From contig NZ_VSSR01000021.1 of assembly GCF_008123515.1 (NCBI RefSeq), forward strand, positions 124,001-188,000: 64,000 nucleotides of DNA, written 5' to 3'. This document shows positions 9,305 to 18,040 of the stretch, piece after piece. The notes under the pieces were generated by a model, which was given only the letters and a program-made list of their open reading frames with translations, did not search any database and was not told the origin of the DNA. Positions within the stretch are counted from its first letter, which is position 1. Every line of letters starts with the position of its first letter. Source of the stretch: Bradyrhizobium cytisi. Lineage in GTDB: Bacteria; Pseudomonadota; Alphaproteobacteria; Rhizobiales; Xanthobacteraceae. A program made the position numbers and the translations under genes.

Positions 9305-11227
9305 ATGACGCGTCTTTCGCATCTTACCTTGCGTAACTTCCTGATCGCGCTTCACGACCTGGTGGCGACGGCCGCGGCCCTGTTCGTTGCGTTCTATCTG
9401 CGCTTCGAGGGTGGCGCGGGCTTCACGGCCCGCCTGCCGCTGCTGCTGCAGATACTGCCATATTTCCTCGCCTTCAGCGTGGTCGTCTTCTACGTCTTCA
9501 ACCTGACGACCACGAAGTGGCGCTTCATCTCGCTGCCTGATGCGCTCAACATCATCCGCGTCGCCACGGTGCTCACCGTCGCCCTTCTCGTGCTCGACTA
9601 TGTCTTTGTCGCGCCGAACGTGCACGGCACCTTCTTTCTCGGCAAGATCACCATCGTCCTTTACTGGTTCCTGGAAATCTCCGCGCTGAGCGCGCTGCGG
9701 CTGACCTACCGCTATTTCCGCTATACCCGCGTGATGCATCACGTCAGGACCGAAAATGCCGCGACGACGCTCCTGATCGGGCGCGCTGCCGATGCCGAGG
9801 TCGTGCTGCGCGGCGTCGAGAGCGGCGCCATCAAGCACCTCCGTCCGGTCGGGGTGCTGTCGCCGTCCCGGGCCGATCTCGGCCAGCTGATCCGCAACGT
9901 GCCGGTCGTCGGCGCGATCGACGACATCGAGGACGTTATCGCCAGCTTCGCCAAGCGCAACAAATCGATCGCCCGGGTGGTGATGACACCCTCGGCCTTC
10001 GAGCCGGAATCGCATCCCGAATCCGTGCTGATGCGGTCGCGGCGGCTTGGCCTGATCGTCAGCCGCCTGCCGTCACTCGAGCAGGGGGATATGCCGCGGC
10101 TCACCTCGGTTGCGGTCGAGGACCTGCTGCTGCGGCCGAGCGAGACGATCGACTACGTGCGGCTGGAAGCCCTGATCAGGGACAAAAGCGTCATCGTCAC
10201 CGGCGGTGGCGGCTCGATCGGCTCGGAGATCTGCGAGCGCGTGGTTGCGTTCGGCGCGGCGCGTCTTCTGATCGTCGAGAATTCGGAGCCGGCCCTTTAT
10301 GCGGTCACCGAGGCGCTCGTTGCGCGCGGTTCCGGCGCCGAGATCGAAGGCCGGATCGCCGATATCCGCGACCGCGAGCGCATCACGCGTCTGATGGCGG
10401 AGTTCAAGCCGGACATCGTGTTCCATGCCGCCGCGCTCAAGCACGTTCCGATCCTGGAGCGGGATTGGAGCGAGGGCGTCAAGACCAACATCTTCGGTTC
10501 GATCAACGTGGCCGATGCCGCGCTTGCGGCAGGCGCCGAGGCCATGGTGATGATCTCGACCGACAAGGCGATCGAGCCGGTCTCGATGCTCGGCCTGACC
10601 AAGCGATTCGCCGAGATGTATTGCCAGGCGCTCGACCACGACCTCGTGGCGCAGGCCGGCGGCAGCAGGCCGGCGATGCGCTTCATCTCGGTCCGGTTCG
10701 GCAATGTGCTGGCCTCGAACGGGTCGGTGGTGCCGAAATTCAAGGCGCAGATCGAGGCCGGCGGTCCTGTCACCGTGACGCATCCCGACATGGTCCGCTA
10801 TTTCATGACGATCCGCGAGGCCTGCGATCTCGTCATCACGGCCGCCACCCACGCGCTCGGCGCCAAGCGTTTCGACGTTTCGGTCTACGTGCTGAACATG
10901 GGCCAGCCGGTGAAGATCGTCGATCTGGCGGAACGGATGATCCGGCTGTCCGGTTTGCAGCCCGGCCACGACGTCGAGATCGTGTTCAGCGGCATGAGGC
11001 CGGGCGAGCGGCTGAACGAGATCCTGTTCGCCTCCGAGGAGCCGACCGTCGATATCGGGGTCGCAGGCGTCATGGCGGCAAAGCCGAACGAGCCGCCGAT
11101 GCAGACGTTGCGCAAATGGATATCCGCGCTCGAGCTCGCCATCGCGCACGATGATCGCGCCACGATCAGGACCATCCTGAAGGATGCGGTTCCGGAGTTC
11201 GGCCTCAACGCGAGCGCTGCATCCTGA
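9305..11227 (+). CDS. Membrane-bound nucleotide-sugar 4,6-dehydratase/epimerase (WbpM/PglF/CapD-like)
   Basis: 640 residues from the ATG at 9305. About four transmembrane helices occupy residues 10-135. A first Rossmann-like domain follows (LLIGRAADAEVVL), then the catalytic SDR domain beginning TGGGGSIGSEICERV. The catalytic region has VFHAAALKHVPILE and ISTDKAIEPVSMLGLTK, where the usual Tyr of YxxxK is Met, as in the WbpM/PglF/FlaA1 dehydratases. VRFGNVLASNGSVVPKF completes the signature. Such enzymes make 4-keto-6-deoxy-hexosamine intermediates for QuiNAc, FucNAc or bacillosamine in O-antigen. An upstream ATG at 9251 or 9131 would only add residues unlike the family. It converges with the GT2 gene, with 23 bases of 3' overlap (11205-11227). 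Confidence 0.87.
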   Translation: MTRLSHLTLRNFLIALHDLVATAAALFVAFYLRFEGGAGFTARLPLLLQILPYFLAFSVVVFYVFNLTTTKWRFISLPDALNIIRVATVLTVALLVLDYVFVAPNVHGTFFLGKITIVLYWFLEISALSALRLTYRYFRYTRVMHHVRTENAATTLLIGRAADAEVVLRGVESGAIKHLRPVGVLSPSRADLGQLIRNVPVVGAIDDIEDVIASFAKRNKSIARVVMTPSAFEPESHPESVLMRSRRLGLIVSRLPSLEQGDMPRLTSVAVEDLLLRPSETIDYVRLEALIRDKSVIVTGGGGSIGSEICERVVAFGAARLLIVENSEPALYAVTEALVARGSGAEIEGRIADIRDRERITRLMAEFKPDIVFHAAALKHVPILERDWSEGVKTNIFGSINVADAALAAGAEAMVMISTDKAIEPVSMLGLTKRFAEMYCQALDHDLVAQAGGSRPAMRFISVRFGNVLASNGSVVPKFKAQIEAGGPVTVTHPDMVRYFMTIREACDLVITAATHALGAKRFDVSVYVLNMGQPVKIVDLAERMIRLSGLQPGHDVEIVFSGMRPGERLNEILFASEEPTVDIGVAGVMAAKPNEPPMQTLRKWISALELAIAHDDRATIRTILKDAVPEFGLNASAAS

Positions 11228-11978
11228 GGGACGCCGGCGAGCGGAGCTGAAAGATCCGCCGGGCAAAGCGCAGGAAGAACGCGGCGTCGACGAACGGCGC
11301 GTTCAGATGCTGCCGGCGCGACCGCAGGCATTCCAGATTGGCGCGCAAGGTCACGCGCCAGCCACTGGTGCTGATGCCGCCCATCTGGAAATCGGCGATG
11401 ACGCGCGGAAGGTAGGCGACCCTGTAGTCGTTCAGCGCCAGAGCACGCAGCATGTAATCGTAGTCGGCGGTCGTGACGTAGCTCAGATCGTAGTCGCCGA
11501 CCGTCTCGGCGACCTGGCGCCGCATGTAGAACGTCGGATGCGGCGGGACCCAGCCGAGCTGAAACGAGTAGCGACCGTAGTGTCCGCCACGCCAGGCACG
11601 CACGAGGGTCTTGGATTGGTGATCGGTGACCATGTCGAGGTCGCCATAGACGACATCGGCCTGCTCCAGCGCCGCCGCGATCGTCGCCAGCGCGCTGTTG
11701 TCGTGGAACGTGTCGTCCGAATTGAGGAAGCCGATCGCGTCGCCCTTGAACAGATGCAGCCCCTTGTTCATGGCGTCGTAGACACCCTTGTCGGGCTCGG
11801 AGATCACGCGGATCTCGCTGGAGCCGAACGACTCCACGATCTTCAGCGTCGCATCCTTTGAGGCACCGTCGACCACCAGCATCTCCTTGTCGGGATGCGT
11901 CTGGGCGAGGAAGGATTCGATGGTGGCGCCGATCGTCGCCTGGGAGTTGTAGCTGGCCGTGATGACGCTGATCTTCAT
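11205..11978 (-). CDS. GT2 family glycosyltransferase
   Basis: 257 residues with a single GT-A domain. Evidence: MKISVITASYNS at the start, LVVDGASKD for the nucleotide-binding acidic residue, FLNSDD (the DXD-type metal-binding motif, about residues 84-89) and TTADYDYMLR containing a likely catalytic Asp. Members of this subgroup are commonly found in capsule, colanic acid and O-antigen clusters and add a hexose from a nucleotide sugar in the cytoplasm. There is no membrane segment. It stands alone on the minus strand among plus-strand polysaccharide genes. It overlaps the end of the dehydratase gene by 23 bases and is 103 bases from the YbhN-like gene upstream. Donor and acceptor cannot be told from sequence. 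Confidence 0.85.
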   Translation of the reverse strand: MKISVITASYNSQATIGATIESFLAQTHPDKEMLVVDGASKDATLKIVESFGSSEIRVISEPDKGVYDAMNKGLHLFKGDAIGFLNSDDTFHDNSALATIAAALEQADVVYGDLDMVTDHQSKTLVRAWRGGHYGRYSFQLGWVPPHPTFYMRRQVAETVGDYDLSYVTTADYDYMLRALALNDYRVAYLPRVIADFQMGGISTSGWRVTLRANLECLRSRRQHLNAPFVDAAFFLRFARRIFQLRSPASLRMQRSR

Positions 11979-12081
11979 TCCGGATCCGTGATGCTACGCG
12001 CCGGAGATTATAGGAAATAACCCCGAGGGTTGATAGATCGGCGCAGAAGTCGCGGTGCTTCCGTGCCGGACCTGTGAACGC

Positions 12082-13041
12082 TTATTCACGCGCTGCGATC
12101 GGAGCCGAGCCGTGCGCGGCTTTCTCCGCGCTGAGGATCCAGACCAGGCCGCCGAACGCGCCGACGATGAAGGAGACCGCGCCGAACAGCAGCGAGACGT
12201 TGACGCCTTCGTTGGCGGCCAACCCTGCGAAACCGAAGGCCAGCCCCATGCTGGCCTCGCGCACGCCCCAGCCGGCGATCGAGATCGGCATCAGCGTGAT
12301 CAGCATCACCGGCGGCACCAGCAGGAAGACCTGCACGAAGCTGACCGGCGCTGCGATCGACTGCACCACGCACCAGGCGATGACGACGGCAAGCACGTGA
12401 ACCAGCAGCGACAGGATCGCGATAACAGGTCCGCGCGTGCGGTTGAAGATCACGCGGTTGGCGATCACCGCGCAGGCGTGGATGTGGTGGGTGGCCCACC
12501 ACGCCTTCAGCCACGACCATTTCAGCGCGCCGAAGATCAGGAAGCCGATGCCGCCGGCGAGTGCGGCGAAGTCGACGAGCAGCAGCGCCGAGCGGCCGTG
12601 CGGATCGGCGATGAGCGTGTAGCTCCAGGGCAGGCTCGCGACGATGAGGACGGCCAGCGCGACCAGGCCGATCGCGCGATCGACGAAGATCGAATAGGTC
12701 GCCGCGCGCCATCCGGCGCCGGTGCGCGCCACCAGCCATAGCCGGACCGCATCGCCGCCGATTGCGGACGGCAGGGTCTGGTTGAAGAAGGAGCCGATCA
12801 CGTTGTAGCGCATCGCGCGGCCGAGCTCGAGCGGCGCACCGCATGCGGCGCTGACCTCGCGCCAGCGCAGCACGCCGACGAAGATTTGCAGGAACGTCAC
12901 CGCGATCGCCATGCCGATCCAGAACAGGCTGGTCGCGGTGAAGCGCGAGAGCAGCTCGGTCAGATCGACCTTGCGCAGCGCCAGATAGAGCAGCGCCGCG
13001 GAGATCAGGATTTTGGTCGTCGACAGAAGGATTCGGCGCAT
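12082..13041 (-). CDS. YbhN/AglD-like polytopic membrane protein (flippase-like domain)
   Basis: 319 residues from the ATG at 13041. The frame is open to a start at 13140, but those residues are hydrophilic and atypical. It has about eight hydrophobic segments. The conserved elements are NVIGSFFNQTLPSAIGGDAVRLWL near residue 95 and MPISIAGWGVREASM near residue 255. Both are signatures of the lysylphosphatidylglycerol synthase transmembrane-region family (UPF0104, YbhN, AglD). Members act in lipid or polyprenyl-glycan handling at the inner membrane. In an LPS locus a lipid-linked glycan transport role is plausible but unproven. It is divergent from the epimerase at 13193. Confidence 0.82.
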   Translation of the reverse strand: MRRILLSTTKILISAALLYLALRKVDLTELLSRFTATSLFWIGMAIAVTFLQIFVGVLRWREVSAACGAPLELGRAMRYNVIGSFFNQTLPSAIGGDAVRLWLVARTGAGWRAATYSIFVDRAIGLVALAVLIVASLPWSYTLIADPHGRSALLLVDFAALAGGIGFLIFGALKWSWLKAWWATHHIHACAVIANRVIFNRTRGPVIAILSLLVHVLAVVIAWCVVQSIAAPVSFVQVFLLVPPVMLITLMPISIAGWGVREASMGLAFGFAGLAANEGVNVSLLFGAVSFIVGAFGGLVWILSAEKAAHGSAPIAARE

Positions 13042-13192
13042 CTCGCCCGCTTGAACAGGGTTTCGGGAGCAACCCGACGCGAGGCGCCGAATTCGGCCGC
13101 TTTGGTATGGTTTTGGCGCCGATCTTGCAATAGCTGTCATTGAGGCGCCGCGGGCTCACGTTAAGGATGGCTTGGGATCGCTTGGGAACAGG

Positions 13193-14182
13193 ATGACGGA
13201 TCAGGCGATTTTGGTCACGGGAGCCGCCGGTTTCATCGGCTTTCACACCGCCCGGCAGCTGCTGGCCGAGGGGCGGTCCGTGGTCGGGCTCGACAATCTC
13301 AACAGCTATTACGATCCGGCGTTGAAGCAGGCGCGGCTTTCGCTGCTCGGCAACGAGTCCCGTTTCTGCTTTGTCCAGGCCGATCTCGCCGATCGCGAGA
13401 CGATGGCGGCGCTGTTTGCGCGGCATCGCTTTTCAGAGGTCGTGCATCTCGCCGCCCAGGCCGGCGTGCGCCACTCGATCGAGCATCCGCAGAGTTACGC
13501 CGATTCCAATCTGCAGGGCTTTCTCAACGTGCTCGAGGGCTGCCGGACGTGCGGTTGTCGTCATCTCGTCTACGCCTCGTCATCGTCCGTTTATGGCGCC
13601 AACACCAAACTGCCGTTTTCCGCGCAGGACCGGACCGATCATCCTGTGAGCTTCTACGCTGCGACCAAGAAGGCCAACGAGGTGATGGCGCAGTCCTACA
13701 GTCATCTCTACCGGCTGCCGGTCACGGGCTTGCGCTTTTTTACCATCTACGGCCCGTGGGGCCGGCCTGATATGGCCATGTTTCTGTTTGTAAACGCCAT
13801 CATGGCGGGCCAGCCGATCCGGCTCTTTAACCATGGCAAAATGCGCCGCGACTTCACCTATATTGACGACGTGACCCGTGTAGTGTCCAAGCTGATCGAT
13901 CTTGTGCCTGCGGACAATCCGTCTGCCGCAAATGCGCCGTCTCGGGTCTACAATGTCGGAAATCACCGTCCCGAAGAGCTGGTGGATGTCGTCGGACTTC
14001 TGGAGCGGGAGCTGGGTCGGACGGCGGTCAAAGAATTGCTGCCGATGCAGCCGGGAGACGTGGTGGAAACGTTCGCGGATGTCGAGGATTTGATGCGCGA
14101 CACCGGCTTTGCACCGTCAACGCCGATCGAGCACGGGGTCCACAAATTTGTCACCTGGTATCGCGACCACTTCAAGGTTTGA
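13193..14182 (+). CDS. NAD-dependent UDP-glucuronate 4-epimerase-like enzyme
   Basis: 329 residues, an extended SDR. The glycine motif TGAAGFIGFH lies at the N-terminus, VVGLDNLNSYYD follows, and the catalytic residues are in YASSSSVYG and FYAATKKANE (YxxxK). LRFFTIYGPWGRPDMA and RDFTYIDDV complete the pattern. The LNSYYDPALKQARL stretch and GPWGRPDMA are characteristic of UDP-glucuronate 4-epimerases, which make UDP-galacturonate for LPS core or capsule. The ATG at 13193 with GGGA five bases before it is preferred to a TTG at 13172. The stop is one base before the start of manC, so they are very likely cotranscribed. Confidence 0.88.
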   Translation: MTDQAILVTGAAGFIGFHTARQLLAEGRSVVGLDNLNSYYDPALKQARLSLLGNESRFCFVQADLADRETMAALFARHRFSEVVHLAAQAGVRHSIEHPQSYADSNLQGFLNVLEGCRTCGCRHLVYASSSSVYGANTKLPFSAQDRTDHPVSFYAATKKANEVMAQSYSHLYRLPVTGLRFFTIYGPWGRPDMAMFLFVNAIMAGQPIRLFNHGKMRRDFTYIDDVTRVVSKLIDLVPADNPSAANAPSRVYNVGNHRPEELVDVVGLLERELGRTAVKELLPMQPGDVVETFADVEDLMRDTGFAPSTPIEHGVHKFVTWYRDHFKV

Positions 14183-14183
14183 A

Positions 14184-15602
14184 ATGACGATGGACAAACG
14201 CATTATCCCCCTGATCATGTGCGGCGGCGCCGGCACGCGGCTGTGGCCGGCTTCGCGCGAGGTGCGCCCGAAGCAGTTTTTGCCGCTGTTCGGCACGCGC
14301 TCGACCTTCCAGGACACGCTGTTGCGCGTCTCGGACGCTTCGCTGTTCGATCGCCCGATCGTCATCACCAATGCCTCCTATCGCTTCATGGTGCTGGAGC
14401 AGCTCGCCGAGATCGGCATCGAGGCCGACGTGATCCTCGAGCCGATGCGGCGCGACTCCGGTCCTGCGATTGCCGCCGGCGCGGCGTTCGCGCAGAACCG
14501 CAGCAGTGAAGCGATCGTGCTCGCGCTCGCTGCCGACCATGTGGTGCAGGACAAGGCCGCCTTTGTTGCGGCGTGCCGCGAGGGCCTCGTTGCCGCGAGC
14601 ACCGGGCGCATCGTCACCTTCGGCGTCAAGCCGGAGCGGCCGGCGACCGAATACGGCTATATCAGCCCGGGTGAGGTGATCTCCGGTGAGGTGCACGCGG
14701 TCGCGCGCTTCGTCGAGAAGCCGGATGCCGTGAAGGCTGCCGACTACGTCAATTCGGGCTATCTCTGGAACAGCGGCAACTTCATGTTTCCCGCGGCCCT
14801 GCTGCTCGACGAATATCGCAAGGTCGATGCGGCAAGCGTGGAGGCGGTGTCCAATGCGGTTGCCGGCGCGGGGCGCGATCTCGGCTTCGTGACGCTCGAG
14901 CCGCAGGCTTTCGGCGCGGCGAAGGCGATCTCGATTGATTATGCGGTGATGGAGAAGACCTCGCGCGCAGCCGTGGTGCCGGTGTCCTGCGGCTGGTCCG
15001 ACGTCGGCTCCTGGCACGCGGTGTGGGAATTGTCGGACAAGGACGCGCAAGGCAACGCCTCGCATGGCGCTGCGGTGTTCGAAGACTCGCGCAACTGCAA
15101 CGTCACGACGGATTCGGCGCTGGTCGCACTCGAAGGCGTCGATGATCTCGTCGTGGTGGCGACTGCGGACGCGGTCCTCGTATCGCGCCAGAAAGACGCC
15201 AACGGGCTCAAGCGGCTGGTCACAAAACTCAAGACCGTTGCGCCGAAGGTGACCGAGGAGCATCTCAAGGTGCATCGGCCCTGGGGCAGCTACCAGTCGG
15301 TCGACAATGGCGAGCGCCATCAGGTCAAGCGCATCGTGGTGAAGCCCGGCGGGCGGCTGTCGCTGCAGAAGCATCATCACCGCGCCGAGCACTGGATCGT
15401 GGTCCGTGGTGCCGCCCGCGTCACCGTAAACGAGACCGTGAAGACGGTGCACGAGAACGAGTCGATCTACATCCCGATGGGCGCGGTCCACCGGATGGAG
15501 AATCCCGGCAAGATCATGCTGGAGCTGATCGAGGTCCAGACCGGCTCCTACCTCGGGGAAGACGACATCATCCGGATTGAAGACGACTATCAAAGGTCGT
15601 AA
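14184..15602 (+). CDS. manC: Mannose-1-phosphate guanylyltransferase / mannose-6-phosphate isomerase ManC
   Basis: 472 residues, typical of the bifunctional type II enzyme. The N-terminal nucleotidyltransferase domain (about 1-290) has GGAGTRLWPASRE followed by RPKQF for GTP and phosphate binding. RFVEKPD and NSGYLWNSGNFMF are also family signatures. The C-terminal cupin domain (about 360-472) has RPWGSYQSV, GGRLSLQKHHHRAEHW (metal-binding histidines) and the final HRMENPG. It makes GDP-mannose, which the LpcC-like enzyme and deoxyhexose pathways need. Only one base separates it from the preceding epimerase. A second in-frame ATG at 14190 is an alternative start. Confidence 0.93.
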   Translation: MTMDKRIIPLIMCGGAGTRLWPASREVRPKQFLPLFGTRSTFQDTLLRVSDASLFDRPIVITNASYRFMVLEQLAEIGIEADVILEPMRRDSGPAIAAGAAFAQNRSSEAIVLALAADHVVQDKAAFVAACREGLVAASTGRIVTFGVKPERPATEYGYISPGEVISGEVHAVARFVEKPDAVKAADYVNSGYLWNSGNFMFPAALLLDEYRKVDAASVEAVSNAVAGAGRDLGFVTLEPQAFGAAKAISIDYAVMEKTSRAAVVPVSCGWSDVGSWHAVWELSDKDAQGNASHGAAVFEDSRNCNVTTDSALVALEGVDDLVVVATADAVLVSRQKDANGLKRLVTKLKTVAPKVTEEHLKVHRPWGSYQSVDNGERHQVKRIVVKPGGRLSLQKHHHRAEHWIVVRGAARVTVNETVKTVHENESIYIPMGAVHRMENPGKIMLELIEVQTGSYLGEDDIIRIEDDYQRS

Positions 15603-15784
15603 CCAGCAAGCTCCGAATCATGCGATCCGGGCCTGAAAACTCCGCTTCATGCGGCTTAAGGCCCGGAGAACGTGTAATTTTTTGAATCAAATCGTGTCCG
15701 GGCAGTTTTGCCGGCATTCGCCACAAATGTGGCACCCGTGCTAGAAGCGGCCCGGGGATTTGCGGTGAATCGGGGTTCGATCAG

Positions 15785-16789
15785 ATGAGTTCCAAAGGGT
15801 CACAACCGGCAAAGGCCGGCTTGCGCGTCGGCGTCATCGGCGCCGGCGTGATGGGCAGCAACCATGCGCGCGTGCTGAGCGGTCTGCCCGGCATCAGCCT
15901 GGTCGGCATAGTCGATCCTTCGCCGGCGCACCGCGCGCGCGCCACCGAGCTTGCCGGCTGCCAGGGCTTCGAGACCATCGAGCAGCTCTTCGCCGAAGGC
16001 GTCGATGCCGTCACCATCGCGGCGCCGACCCATCTGCATCACGAGGTCGCGCTCGCCTGCATCGCCAAGAACATCCATGTGCTGGTCGAGAAGCCGATCG
16101 CGTCCACGGTCGCCGAAGGCCGCGAGATCGTCGCTGCCGCGCAAAAGGCCGGCGTCACCCTGATGGTCGGCCATGTCGAGCGCTTCAATCCGGCGGTTGC
16201 CGCCGTCAAGCAGGCCATTGCGGGCGAGGACATTCTCTCGATCGCGATCACCCGCGTTGGTCCGTTTCCGCCGCGCATGTCCAATGTCGGCGTCGTCATC
16301 GATCTGGCCGTGCACGACATCGACCTGATCCGCTGGTTCACCGAATCCGACATCGTCGAGGTGCAGCCGCAGCTGTCGAGCGCGGTCGCCGAGCGCGAGG
16401 ACATCGCGCTGCTCCAGTTCCGCACCGCCAGCGGCGTGCTCGCCCACATCAACACCAACTGGCTGACGCCGTTCAAGGCGCGCAGCGTCACGGTCGCGAC
16501 CCGCGGCAAATACGTGATGGGCGATCTCTTGACGCGTCAGGTCACCGAATGCTTCGGGTTCAAGCCTGACGGCAGCTACTCGATGCGGCATCTGCCGGTC
16601 GGCCATGACGAGCCGCTCCGCGCCGAGCTGATCGCCTTCCTCAAGGCCGTGCGTCACGGCGAGACGCCGGCGGTCACCGGCGACGAGGGCGTCGCCAGCC
16701 TCGAGATCGCGACGCAGTGCCTCGAGACGCCGTCGCGGCCCGCAGCCACGTCGGCCGCCCTCAAGGGCCCGCGCCGCGTCGCCGGCTAA
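15785..16789 (+). CDS. Gfo/Idh/MocA oxidoreductase, candidate UDP-GlcNAc 3-dehydrogenase
   Basis: 334 residues. The N-terminal Rossmann domain has GVIGAGVMGSNHARVL. EKPIAS carries the conserved Lys, GHVERFNPA marks the substrate side, and DLAVHDIDLIRWF carries the catalytic His. This is the GnnA/WlbA branch of the family. GnnA oxidises the 3-OH of UDP-GlcNAc; WlbA acts on UDP-GlcNAcA. Eleven bases downstream lies a DegT-type aminotransferase, the exact partner needed to convert the 3-keto group to a 3-amino group. Bradyrhizobium lipid A is known to contain 2,3-diamino-2,3-dideoxyglucose, so a GnnA role is attractive, but it is inferred. A 182-base gap separates it from manC, so it probably starts its own operon. 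Confidence 0.8.
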   Translation: MSSKGSQPAKAGLRVGVIGAGVMGSNHARVLSGLPGISLVGIVDPSPAHRARATELAGCQGFETIEQLFAEGVDAVTIAAPTHLHHEVALACIAKNIHVLVEKPIASTVAEGREIVAAAQKAGVTLMVGHVERFNPAVAAVKQAIAGEDILSIAITRVGPFPPRMSNVGVVIDLAVHDIDLIRWFTESDIVEVQPQLSSAVAEREDIALLQFRTASGVLAHINTNWLTPFKARSVTVATRGKYVMGDLLTRQVTECFGFKPDGSYSMRHLPVGHDEPLRAELIAFLKAVRHGETPAVTGDEGVASLEIATQCLETPSRPAATSAALKGPRRVAG

Positions 16790-16799
16790 AACCATTTCC

Positions 16800-17993
16800 A
16801 TGTCGACCGCTCAAAACCCGCAAGAAAATCGACAAGGCGCCATGAACCAGCATCTGCGTTCCGAACCCATTCCCTTTGTCGACGTGGCCTCGCAGCGCCG
16901 CCGGCTCGGCGCCTCGCTCGATGAAGCGGTCAAGCGCGTTCTCGACCACTGCCAGTTCGTCAATGGTCCTGAGGTCGCCGAGCTCGAGGCGCAGCTTGCG
17001 GCCTATTGCGGCGCCAAGCACGTCATCGGCTGCGCCAGCGGCACCGATGCGCTTCTCATGGTGTTAATGGCGAAGAACGTCGGTCCCGGCGATGCCGTGC
17101 TGTGCCCGTCGTTCACCTTCATCGCGACCGCGTCGCCAGCGGCGCGAATGGGCGCGACGCCGGTCTATGTCGATGTGGACGAAGCGACCTTCAACATGAG
17201 CCCGGAGTCGCTCAAGCGCGGCATTGCGACCGCGCGCAAGGCTGGCCTGAAGCCGGTCGCGGTCATTCCGGTCGATCTGTTCGGACAGCCTGCCGACCAC
17301 GATGCCATCGCCGAGATCGCCAGCGACGAAGGCCTGTTCGTGATCGATGATGCCGCGCAAGGTTTTGGCGCAAGCTACCAGGGTCGCAAGCTCGGCACCT
17401 TCGGGCTCGCCACCACGACCAGCTTCTTCCCGGCAAAGCCGCTCGGCTGCTTCGGCGACGGCGGCGCGATCTTCACCGATGACGACGAGCTCGCCGCAAC
17501 GCTGCGCAGCATCCGCGTGCACGGGCAGGGTGTCGACAAATACGATAATGTCCGCCTCGGCCTGACCGGCCGGATCGACACCATGCAGGCCGCGATCCTG
17601 ATCGAGAAGCTGAAGATCTTCGACGACGAGATCGCCGCCCGCAACAAGGTCGCCGAGCGCTACGCGCGGGGCCTGTCCAACGTCGTGACCGTGCCGCGTC
17701 TGGCGCCGGGCAATACCTCGGTCTGGGCGCAGTACACGATCCGTCTCCCTGAGGGGACCGACCGCGATGGCTTCGCTGCCGCGCTAAAAGCCCAGGGCGT
17801 GCCGACCGCGATCTATTACGGCAAGTCGATGCATCAGCAGACCGCCTACAAGCAGTATCCGGTCGCCGACGGCGGCCTGCCTGCTTGCGAGAGCCTGTCG
17901 CGGGACGTCATCAGCCTGCCGATGCACGCCTATTTGACCGAAGCCGATCAGGAGCGAATCATCGCCGCCGTACACGGCGCGCTTTCGGCCTGA
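16800..17993 (+). CDS. DegT/DnrJ/EryC1 PLP aminotransferase, candidate 3-keto-sugar aminotransferase
   Basis: 397 residues from the ATG at 16800; an ATG at 16842 (MNQHLRS) is also possible. The nucleotide-sugar aminotransferase family is clear from PFVDVASQRRRLG, GCASGTDALLM (phosphate loop), SFTFIATASP, DDAAQGFGASYQG and TTSFFPAKPLGCFGDGGA with the PLP lysine in FPAKPLG. VHGQGVDKYDN and IYYGKSMHQQTAY are also family features. It is the likely partner of the preceding dehydrogenase and would transfer an amino group from glutamate to a 3-keto-UDP-HexNAc. GnnB and WlbC/WbpE are the close functional types; sequence alone does not separate them. No UDP-GlcNAc 6-dehydrogenase is seen nearby, which slightly favours GnnB. 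Confidence 0.85.
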   Translation: MSTAQNPQENRQGAMNQHLRSEPIPFVDVASQRRRLGASLDEAVKRVLDHCQFVNGPEVAELEAQLAAYCGAKHVIGCASGTDALLMVLMAKNVGPGDAVLCPSFTFIATASPAARMGATPVYVDVDEATFNMSPESLKRGIATARKAGLKPVAVIPVDLFGQPADHDAIAEIASDEGLFVIDDAAQGFGASYQGRKLGTFGLATTTSFFPAKPLGCFGDGGAIFTDDDELAATLRSIRVHGQGVDKYDNVRLGLTGRIDTMQAAILIEKLKIFDDEIAARNKVAERYARGLSNVVTVPRLAPGNTSVWAQYTIRLPEGTDRDGFAAALKAQGVPTAIYYGKSMHQQTAYKQYPVADGGLPACESLSRDVISLPMHAYLTEADQERIIAAVHGALSA

Positions 17994-18040
17994 TTTGCCC
18001 TGATTTTGCAGCGAGCCGTCTCTTCCTCTAAAACAGACGC

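Noticed and set aside
15628..15683. Hairpin CCGGGC/GCCCGG with a distant T-run after manC
   Set aside because: The stem is only six pairs with a branched interior and the T-run is about ten bases away, too far for a standard terminator.
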